The notes under the pieces: generated by a model
Seen by the model: the letters and a program-made list of their open reading frames with translations, nothing else
Databases searched by the model: none
Told to the model about the DNA's origin: nothing
NCBI GenBank assembly: GCA_036003885.1
Contig: DASYSA010000471.1
Span: 1-5,027, forward strand
DNA length: 5,027 nucleotides
Reading direction: 5' to 3'
Source of the DNA: DASYSA01 sp036003885
Lineage (GTDB): Bacteria; Acidobacteriota; Blastocatellia; UBA7656
Shown here: piece by piece, positions 1 through 5,027 of the stretch
Numbering within the stretch: position 1 is the first letter of the stretch
Layout of the letters: each line of letters begins with the position of its first letter
Translations under genes and position numbers: made by a program

Positions 1-96
1 TCATACCACGATAATGAATGGTGAGAACCGAGGCCGCCGCGTTCTTTGGGTGCCGTTTTGATTGCACACCGGCTCAAGGGTTCAGGTGCAACAACT

Positions 97-126
97 TTGA
101 CGAAACGAGAATGGTCACGGTATGAT
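97..126 (+). promoter_or_regulatory. Putative sigma-70-type promoter for the sugar-nucleotide genes
   Basis: A -35-like box TTGACG (97-102) and a -10-like box TATGAT (121-126) are separated by 18 bp, each matching the consensus at five of six positions. Transcription would start near 133, leaving a leader of about 65 nt before the ATG at 199. The position just ahead of the first gene of a tightly spaced group fits the head of an operon. No operator or transcription-factor site was recognised around it. The call rests on motif matching alone, and promoter consensus in this phylum is less well defined than in E. coli. Confidence 0.5.
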
Positions 127-181
127 GGTTCGCTCTTGAATCGGCGCACGGAGCTCCCATCAATCCAAACCCGAGGACTAC

Positions 182-187
182 AGGGGA
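182..187 (+). promoter_or_regulatory. Shine-Dalgarno site that decides the aminotransferase start
   Basis: AGGGGA lies 11 nt before the ATG at 199. It favours that codon over two in-frame alternatives: TTG 46, which lies upstream of the likely promoter, and ATG 217, which is preceded only by weak purine-rich sequence. Confidence 0.5.
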
Positions 188-198
188 CATTATCGACT

Positions 199-1350
199 AT
201 GCCAGGCACGGCCAAGATGAAGGTGCCGCTGCTCGACCTCAAAGCCCAGTACGAAACGTTGGCTCCTGACATCGACGCTGCAGTCAGAAGCGTGTTCGAT
301 TCGCAGCACTTCATCCTGGGACCTGAGGTTCAGCAACTCGAGCAAGAGATCGCCGCCTACTGCTCCAGTGAATTCGCGATAGGCTGCGCTTCGGGATCAG
401 ACGCGATTCTGTTGGCATTGATGGCTCATGGGATTGGACCCGGCGATGAAGTAGTAACTACACCCTTCACCTTCTTCGCTACTGCAGGGTCCGTCGTTAG
501 ACTCGGCGCGACTCCGGTATTCGCGGACATCGACGAATCCACATTCAATCTGGACCCCGCTCAGTTCGAGAGCGTGGTCACCGAGCGAACCAGAGCTGTG
601 ATACCGGTTCACCTGTTTGGGCAGTGCGCAGCCATGGACGCGATCAAACAGGTAGCCGAGCGGCGCGGAATTGCCGTGATCGAGGATGCCGCCCAGGCGA
701 TAGGCGCCGAGTACTGCGGCATCAGGGCAGGATCTATCGGTTCTGTCTCTGCGTTCAGTTTCTATCCCTCGAAGAATCTCGGCGGCGCCGGCGACGGCGG
801 GATGCTGACTACCGATGATGCGGAGATCGCCAGCAAGCTGAGAATCCTCAGATCGCATGGAGCCGCGAACAAGTACTATCACGAGTGGGTAGGGATCAAC
901 AGCCGGCTTGATGCCCTGCAGGCCGCGATTCTACGAGTCAAGCTCCGCCATCTGGATAGTTGGACGCAGGCTCGACGTGCAAACGCGGCACGATACAGAG
1001 ACTACTTCCAGCAGGCCGGACTTGTGACTGACGGACAGGTCAAGTTGCCACGCGAGACTGAAGAGAATCTTCATGTCTACAATCAGTTCGTCATAAGGGT
1101 CGACAGCCGTGATGGTCTCAAATCGTTTTTAGCCGAGCGCGGGGTAGGCACGGAGATCTACTATCCGTTGCCGCTCCACCTTCAGGTTTGCTTCTCCGAA
1201 TTGGGCTATAGACAGGGTGACATGCCAGAGTCAGAGCGAGCATCAAAGGAGTCGCTGGCAATCCCCGTCTATCCCGAGATCAGTGAGACGGGACAACGCT
1301 ACGTTGTTGATATGATTGCGGCGTTCTTCAACGGCGAGAGCCAAGCGTAA
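199..1350 (+). CDS. DegT/DnrJ/EryC1/StrS-family PLP-dependent sugar aminotransferase (WbpE/WlbE-like)
   Basis: Transfers an amino group, normally from glutamate, to a keto group on a nucleotide-linked sugar in the cytoplasm, making an amino-sugar donor for surface glycans. The 383-residue protein has the usual family length. Visible family features are SGSDA (residues 65-69, cofactor phosphate pocket), VHLFGQ (137-142), EDAAQ with Asp163 and Gln166 (cofactor ring), the PLP-binding Lys192 in FYPSKNLG, and NSRLDALQAA (from 234) at the dimer and active-site region. The wording around Lys192, the HLFGQCA.MDAI segment and the NSRLDALQAA segment resemble WbpE, which aminates C3 of a UDP-3-keto-glucuronate derivative, more than ArnB-type 4-aminotransferases. 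This points to a 3-amino sugar, but substrate cannot be read from sequence alone. The frame is open upstream to TTG 46; ATG 199 is preferred because of the ribosome binding site and promoter, and ATG 217 (residue 7) remains possible. It is the first of three sugar-nucleotide genes, 20 bp before the next. Confidence 0.93.
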   Translation: MPGTAKMKVPLLDLKAQYETLAPDIDAAVRSVFDSQHFILGPEVQQLEQEIAAYCSSEFAIGCASGSDAILLALMAHGIGPGDEVVTTPFTFFATAGSVVRLGATPVFADIDESTFNLDPAQFESVVTERTRAVIPVHLFGQCAAMDAIKQVAERRGIAVIEDAAQAIGAEYCGIRAGSIGSVSAFSFYPSKNLGGAGDGGMLTTDDAEIASKLRILRSHGAANKYYHEWVGINSRLDALQAAILRVKLRHLDSWTQARRANAARYRDYFQQAGLVTDGQVKLPRETEENLHVYNQFVIRVDSRDGLKSFLAERGVGTEIYYPLPLHLQVCFSELGYRQGDMPESERASKESLAIPVYPEISETGQRYVVDMIAAFFNGESQA

Positions 1351-1370
1351 GCGGGCAAGGAATTGGTGTA

Positions 1371-2357
1371 ATGAGAGTACTGATAACAGGTGGCGCCGGG
1401 TTTCTGGGATCCCATCTGACCGACAGACTAATCTCCGATGGGCATTCTGTTATAGTGTTCGACAATCTGCTGACCGGACGCCCGGCGAACATTGAGCAGC
1501 ACTTCGGTAACGACAGATTCAAATACGTTAAGCAGGACGTCACCGAGTACCTGCACGTTGGCGGACAGCTGGATGGCGTTCTTCATTTCGCTTCGCCTGC
1601 GAGCCCCATCGACTACCTTCAGCTCCCGATTCAAACGCTGAAGGTGGGCAGCATCGGAGCTCATAAGGCACTGGGGCTGGCGAAGGAAAAAGGTGCGCGG
1701 TTCCTGCTGGCTTCAACTTCTGAGGTATATGGAGACCCTCAAATTCACCCTCAGCCTGAAAGTTACTGGGGTCATGTAAATCCCGTAGGTCCTCGCGGCG
1801 TCTACGATGAAGCAAAGCGTTTCGGTGAGGCGATAGCGATGGCCTATCATCGATTCCATGGCCTGGACACCAGGATAGTTCGGATATTCAACACCTATGG
1901 CACTCGAATGAGGCCCAACGACGGACGCGTAGTGTCGAACTTCATAGTCCAGGCGCTGAAAGGGGCTCCGCTGAGTGTGTACGGAGATGGCCGCCAGACG
2001 AGGTCTTTCTGCTATGTCAGCGACCTCGTTGAAGGTATAGTCAGATTATTTCTGCATCCGGATACAGGACCTTCCACGGATGCCGGCGTGGGCGACCATG
2101 GAGAAGGCGCAAGCGATATCCATCTGCCTGTCAACATCGGGAATCCTGTGGAGTTCACAGTCATAGAGTTGGCGAGCAAAGTGATTGAATTGACCGGCAG
2201 CCGGAGCGAGATTCAGCATCATCCTCTTCCAGTCGACGATCCGCGAGTCAGACAGCCCGACATCTCGAGAGCCCGAAGGGTGCTCGAGTGGGAGCCGGTG
2301 GTCGGCCTGGATGAAGGTCTGAGAAAGACGATAGATTACTTTAGAACTGAGGTGTAG
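1371..2357 (+). CDS. uxs: UDP-glucuronate decarboxylase (UDP-xylose synthase)
   Basis: An extended short-chain dehydrogenase/reductase that oxidises UDP-glucuronate at C4 with bound NAD, removes the C6 carboxyl as CO2, and reduces the 4-keto-pentose to UDP-xylose. The 328-residue protein starts with the NAD-binding Rossmann motif TGGAGFLG (6-13). It has the STSEVYGD segment with Ser117 and Glu118 (residues of the decarboxylating family), the catalytic pair Tyr145/Lys149 in YDEAK, the UXS signature YWGHVNPVGPRGVYDE (132-147), RIFNTYGTRM, NDGRVVSNFI, and RQPD with Arg294 near the C-terminus. These blocks closely follow the animal and bacterial UXS pattern rather than the ArnA decarboxylase pattern. 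An extra acidic, glycine-rich stretch at about 231-250 appears absent from typical members. An AAGGA (1357-1361) sits 9 nt before ATG 1371. The gene follows the aminotransferase by 20 bp, so co-transcription is likely, and its substrate is the product of the dehydrogenase encoded next. Confidence 0.93.
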   Translation: MRVLITGGAGFLGSHLTDRLISDGHSVIVFDNLLTGRPANIEQHFGNDRFKYVKQDVTEYLHVGGQLDGVLHFASPASPIDYLQLPIQTLKVGSIGAHKALGLAKEKGARFLLASTSEVYGDPQIHPQPESYWGHVNPVGPRGVYDEAKRFGEAIAMAYHRFHGLDTRIVRIFNTYGTRMRPNDGRVVSNFIVQALKGAPLSVYGDGRQTRSFCYVSDLVEGIVRLFLHPDTGPSTDAGVGDHGEGASDIHLPVNIGNPVEFTVIELASKVIELTGSRSEIQHHPLPVDDPRVRQPDISRARRVLEWEPVVGLDEGLRKTIDYFRTEV

Positions 2358-2380
2358 GCTCGCCTCTGCGCGCTGACCTC

Positions 2381-2415
2381 GCGTCGGAAACGAGTGCTGA
2401 CGCCGACTCGCTTTT
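2381..2415 (+). other. Weak stem-loop in the uxs-ugd gap
   Basis: In the 80-bp gap, GCG then TCGG (2381-2387) can pair with CCGA then CGC (2403-2406 and 2409-2411) around a two-base bulge, and four T follow (2412-2415). An alternative stem pairs CGAGT (2391-2395) with ACTCG (2406-2410). The stem is short, the loop large and the T tract brief, so a true terminator is unlikely; partial attenuation or no function are both possible. The start of ugd lies 22 nt after the T tract. Confidence 0.2.
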
Positions 2416-2437
2416 CGGCATCCTATCGGAGAACGCA

Positions 2438-3739
2438 ATGCACATAGTTGTTATTGGAACCGGGTACGTCGGATTGGTCACCGGTGCATGCTTCGCCGAG
2501 TTCGGCATTAGCGTGACCTGTGTTGACAAGGATCTTGCGAAGATCGAAACGCTCGAGGCCGGCAAGATGCCGATCTACGAGCCTGGCCTTGATACCCTGG
2601 TGGCAAAGAACGTTCGCGAAGGACGACTGCGCTTCAGCACCGATATCGGAGACTCGATCGACAAGGCGCTCGTGGTGTTCGTTGCCGTGGGCACTCCGCC
2701 CAGCGGCGATGGGTCCGCGGACATGAGTCAGATCGAGGAGGTTGCTCGCGAGATCGCGCGCGCGATAAACGGCTATAAGGTCGTCGTTACCAAGAGCACT
2801 GTTCCGGTGGGCGCCGCGGCCTATATTCGAAAGATCATCGAGGAGAATAAGAATGCGCCCTGCCGCTTCTCGGTTGCGGCTAACCCTGAGTTTCTTCGGG
2901 AGGGAGCTGCTATCAACGACTTCATGCGGCCGGACCGGGTCGTCATCGGATGCACCGATGAAGAAGCAATCGCCATTCTCAAGGATCTTTATAGACCACT
3001 GTACCTGATCGAAACGCCCTTCGTCATCACCACCCCAGAGTCTGCCGAGATGATCAAGTACGCCTCGAATGCGTTTCTGGCGACGAAGGTCTCGTTCATT
3101 AATGAGATTGCCAACCTGTGCGACCTTCTCGGAGCTGACGTTCGCGATGTCGCAAAGGGGATGGGCATGGATAAGCGGATTGGCTCGAAGTTCCTTCACC
3201 CGGGTCCGGGCTTCGGAGGAAGCTGCTTTCCGAAGGACGCGAAGGCTCTTGGCGCGCTCGGCAGAAGCGCAGGCTACGAACTTCAGATTGTCGAAGCCGC
3301 ACTGCGAGTCAATGATCTTCAGAAGGAGTCGGTCATGAACCGGATAAGACGCGTGCTGCCCGAACCCGCAGGGAAGACAGTCGCGCTGCTCGGGCTCGCG
3401 TTTAAACCGGAGACTGACGACATGAGAGACGCACCATCCCTCAGAATCGTCGCCGACTTGCAGGCCGCGGGAGCGGATGTTCGAGCATATGATCCGAGCG
3501 CGATGGAGTCGGCGAAAAAACTTCTGTCCGGTGTGGCGTACTGCGACGATGAGTACGATGCGGCTCGAGGCAGTGATGCACTCATTGTTGTAACGGAGTG
3601 GAATCAGTTTCGCAGCCTCGACTTCGCCAGACTAAAAAAACTGATGCGCGAACCGGTCATCGTCGATCTGCGTAACATTTATGAGCCCGAGGCTGCAAGA
3701 GGGGCCGGCTTCAAATATACTTCTGTGGGGAGGGGTTAA
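2438..3739 (+). CDS. ugd: UDP-glucose 6-dehydrogenase
   Basis: Oxidises UDP-glucose to UDP-glucuronate in two NAD-dependent steps in the cytoplasm, supplying the substrate of the upstream decarboxylase. The 433-residue protein is full length for the family. The N-terminal NAD-binding domain opens with GTGYVG (7-12) and continues through STVPVG (120-125) and NPEFLREG (149-156, Glu151 and Glu155). The central dimerisation helix carries Lys207 and Asn211 in KYASNAFLATK. The catalytic nucleophile is Cys263 in GPGFGGSCFPKD, with Asp267 close by. The C-terminal UDP-binding domain contains GLAFKPETDDMRDAPS (319-334). All expected catalytic residues are present, so it should be active. A GGAGA (2428-2432) lies 5 nt before ATG 2438, and the Rossmann motif directly after the start supports this codon. 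It is 80 bp after uxs and 38 bp before the VWA gene. Related names such as tuaD or rkpK describe the same enzyme. Confidence 0.96.
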   Translation: MHIVVIGTGYVGLVTGACFAEFGISVTCVDKDLAKIETLEAGKMPIYEPGLDTLVAKNVREGRLRFSTDIGDSIDKALVVFVAVGTPPSGDGSADMSQIEEVAREIARAINGYKVVVTKSTVPVGAAAYIRKIIEENKNAPCRFSVAANPEFLREGAAINDFMRPDRVVIGCTDEEAIAILKDLYRPLYLIETPFVITTPESAEMIKYASNAFLATKVSFINEIANLCDLLGADVRDVAKGMGMDKRIGSKFLHPGPGFGGSCFPKDAKALGALGRSAGYELQIVEAALRVNDLQKESVMNRIRRVLPEPAGKTVALLGLAFKPETDDMRDAPSLRIVADLQAAGADVRAYDPSAMESAKKLLSGVAYCDDEYDAARGSDALIVVTEWNQFRSLDFARLKKLMREPVIVDLRNIYEPEAARGAGFKYTSVGRG

Positions 3740-3777
3740 AAGAAAATCTCAGGCGCGCAGACTGGAGTAGCAAGACC

Positions 3778-4767
3778 ATGCTTGGAATGCGAGTGACAAC
3801 CTCTTTGGTCGTCGGCTGTCTGTGGGTCCTTGCGAGCGCGCTGGGCGGTTCACAGCAGGACCCGGCGAAGCGTGATGACCCGCCGCTAAAGCTGGAAACG
3901 ACACTGGTCCAGGTGCCCGTGATAGTCAGCGGGTCGGGCGGACGGTACATTACCGACCTCAAGAAGGGCGATTTCACGATCTTCGAAGATGGGGTTAAGC
4001 AGGAGATCGAGTTCTTCGGCTCCGCGGAAGAGCCGTTCAACGTGGCGCTCCTGCTCGACTCAAGCGGCTCGACCCTCACTCAACTCGAGTACATCAAGAC
4101 ATCCGCCCTGGCCTTCATTGATAATCTCAGAGACCACGACCGTGTGATGGTTGTGAGCTTCGACGATAGCGTTCACGTGCATTGCGATCTCACCAGCGAC
4201 CGTGAGCGCCTGCGACGGGCGGTTGAACAGATTAAGCCAGGGGAATACACGCAGGTGTATGAGGCGCTTTATACCGCGGTATGGGAACGCCTCCAGGATG
4301 TCGAGGGTAGAAAGGCAGTCATCCTCTTCACCGATGGAATCGATAACGCGAGCAGCGAGATCTCCATTGATGATACCCTCGACGCGATCGTCGAGAGCGA
4401 GGATGTTCTCGTCTACCCGATCCGTTACAACACCCGAGCGGACGTGGAAGCCCGCATGGAGAAGCGGCTGCAGGGCCAAAAAATTGAAGAGGCGCGCCGG
4501 CAGCTTGATCGTGACTACAGAAAGGCAGATGAATACCTGCAGGAGTTGGCTGATCTTTCCGGAGGCACGGTGCAGAGGGCCGATCAGTTGGGAGATCTTA
4601 GAGCCGCCTTCGCGAGGGTCGCGGAGGAGTTGCGACATCAATACGTTCTCGGTTACTACCCCGCGAATACGAAAAAGAACGATGCCGAACGCAAGATCGC
4701 AGTTCGCGTATCGAGGGACGGAGCCAAAATCAGAACAAGGCCGGGATATAGGACGGCGCAAAAATAA
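3778..4767 (+). CDS. Secreted VWFA-related protein of the acidobacterial type
   Basis: A 329-residue exported protein with a von Willebrand factor A domain. Residues 1-21 form a signal peptide: a short charged start, a hydrophobic core, and ASA at 19-21 as a likely signal peptidase I site. The segment VVGC (11-14) loosely resembles a lipobox, but the cysteine lies inside the hydrophobic core, so lipoprotein status is doubtful. A beta-rich lead-in (about 38-80, with DFTIFEDGVKQ) precedes the VWA domain (about 86-215). The metal-binding MIDAS is intact: DSSGS (Asp94, Ser96, Ser98), Thr158 and Asp186 in FTDG. A charged helical stretch (about 220-258) leads to a conserved-looking end, QYVLGYYP...KIAVRVSR...RTRPGY. 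This architecture matches the family named 'VWFA-related Acidobacterial domain', abundant in Acidobacteriota and without an established function; metal-dependent binding of an extracellular partner is inferred. GGAG (3764-3767) lies 10 nt before ATG 3778. The gene follows ugd by 38 bp with no terminator seen, so read-through is plausible. Confidence 0.9.
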   Translation: MLGMRVTTSLVVGCLWVLASALGGSQQDPAKRDDPPLKLETTLVQVPVIVSGSGGRYITDLKKGDFTIFEDGVKQEIEFFGSAEEPFNVALLLDSSGSTLTQLEYIKTSALAFIDNLRDHDRVMVVSFDDSVHVHCDLTSDRERLRRAVEQIKPGEYTQVYEALYTAVWERLQDVEGRKAVILFTDGIDNASSEISIDDTLDAIVESEDVLVYPIRYNTRADVEARMEKRLQGQKIEEARRQLDRDYRKADEYLQELADLSGGTVQRADQLGDLRAAFARVAEELRHQYVLGYYPANTKKNDAERKIAVRVSRDGAKIRTRPGYRTAQK

Positions 4768-4851
4768 TCGTTGCTCGTTTCTCGTTGCTCGTTACTCGTT
4801 CTGCACCCGTAACGAGTAACGAGCAACGAGCAACGAGAAACGAGAAACGGG
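4768..4851. repeat. Inverted array of heptamers forming a long hairpin
   Basis: The left arm is a run of 7-base units of form CGTTNCT or CGTTTCT (from 4769: CGTTGCT, CGTTTCT, CGTTGCT, CGTTACT, then a broken unit). The right arm is built of the complementary AACGAGN units (4811-4845: AACGAGT, AACGAGC twice, AACGAGA twice, then a degenerate unit to 4851). Bases 4768-4800 pair with 4811-4843 at 31 of 33 positions around a 10-base loop (4801-4810); the mismatches are 4780/4831 and 4773/4838, both at the variable base of a unit. It starts on the base after the VWA stop codon. No T tract follows, so it is not a standard intrinsic terminator, although such a stem could block RNA decay or affect elongation. 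No transposase or target duplication is visible. It recalls the short tandem heptamer repeats known from cyanobacterial intergenic regions, though the unit here differs. Confidence 0.9.
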
Positions 4852-4852
4852 T

Positions 4853-5027
4853 TTGGCGGATAAGCAGCTCCTGGATTTCATAACAGAGCGGTCTGGCGCA
4901 GGCGAACCGATCTCAGTCGTCACAAGGATCGTGGCCGGGGGCGAGACTCACAAGTTAGCCGTCACTGAGACGGGCGACTACTGTAGTTCGGAACAGTCTG
5001 TTAAGTGGTCGGCTGAGATCATCACGG
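4853..5027 (+). CDS. Unrecognised open frame, 5' part only, running off the window
   Basis: The frame is open from 4820 to the window end (preceding in-frame stop TAA 4817-4819), and TTG 4853 is the first usual start codon. The 58 visible residues, beginning ADKQLLDFITERSG, contain no motif I can assign confidently; the segment GEPISVVTRIVAGGET faintly recalls the start of XdhC/CoxI-type proteins, but this is too weak for a call. Third codon positions are mostly G or C, as in the neighbouring genes, and the other two + frames contain stops, which supports real coding. No clear ribosome binding site precedes the TTG, because the sequence there is the end of the heptamer repeat. GTG 4931 is a later in-frame alternative but would discard the better-looking N-terminus. 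Confidence 0.5.
   Translation, partial: MADKQLLDFITERSGAGEPISVVTRIVAGGETHKLAVTETGDYCSSEQSVKWSAEIIT

Noticed and set aside
1..61. Possible 3' end of an upstream gene
   Set aside because: Two + frames are open from the window edge (to TGA 22-24 and TGA 59-61), but each is too short to show homology, so neither can be supported as a gene tail.
2423..3199. 258-codon open frame on the - strand
   Set aside because: It lies opposite the well-conserved ugd gene, its product shows no recognisable motif, and such antisense frames are common in GC-rich coding DNA.
3634..3640. Seven-A run in the phase of a -1 slippery site (A AAA AAA) within ugd
   Set aside because: A -1 shift would reach TAA at 3673-3675 and only trim the C-terminus; no stimulatory structure was seen, and the run simply encodes two lysines.
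3788..3821. Lipoprotein signal in the VWA protein
   Set aside because: The only cysteine in the signal region (residue 14) sits within the hydrophobic core with further hydrophobic residues after it, so a signal peptidase I site after residue 21 is more likely.
4060..4761. 233-codon open frame on the - strand opposite the VWA gene
   Set aside because: The + strand protein has an intact MIDAS and family C-terminus; the reverse product shows no recognisable domain, so it is a shadow frame.
4202..4819. 205-codon + strand frame overlapping the VWA gene and entering the repeat
   Set aside because: It is the shifted frame of the VWA gene; its Arg/Ser-rich composition is typical of out-of-frame translation, with no motif.
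4768..4851. CRISPR array or insertion-sequence remnant at the repeat
   Set aside because: The units are 7 bp, directly adjoining without spacers, and in opposite orientation in the two arms; there are no cas or transposase genes and no target duplication.

Overview
The window looks like chromosome from an environmental bacterium of the Acidobacteriota type. The main clue is the fourth gene, a secreted von Willebrand A protein of the 'VWFA-related Acidobacterial domain' kind; the even, moderately GC-rich codon use and an intergenic heptamer repeat fit but do not prove this. All recognisable genes are on the + strand, and nothing suggests a phage, plasmid, transposon, CRISPR array or RNA gene.

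Layout: 1-198 is a leader with a good sigma-70-like promoter (97-126) and a ribosome binding site (182-187). Next comes a PLP-dependent sugar aminotransferase (199-1350) resembling WbpE/WlbE-type enzymes. It is followed after 20 bp by a UDP-glucuronate decarboxylase (UDP-xylose synthase, 1371-2357), and after 80 bp by UDP-glucose 6-dehydrogenase (2438-3739). A gene for an exported VWA protein (3778-4767) begins 38 bp further on. Directly after its stop is an 84-bp inverted array of heptamers able to form a 33-bp hairpin (4768-4851). The last 175 bases hold the start of an unrecognised open frame (from TTG 4853) that runs off the window.

The first three genes form a sugar-nucleotide cassette. 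UDP-glucose dehydrogenase makes UDP-glucuronate, and the decarboxylase converts that to UDP-xylose (or, if product is released early, UDP-4-keto-pentose). The aminotransferase makes an amino sugar nucleotide from a keto-sugar. Such cassettes supply glycosyl donors for exopolysaccharide, capsule, O-antigen or protein glycosylation; no glycosyltransferase or transporter is visible here, so the end product cannot be named. Spacing suggests the three genes, and perhaps the VWA gene, are read from the promoter upstream of the aminotransferase.

Most of the window is ordinary. The items most worth a second look are the heptamer hairpin, which abuts one gene's stop and the next frame's start, and the pairing of a 3-aminotransferase-like enzyme with a UDP-xylose synthase.
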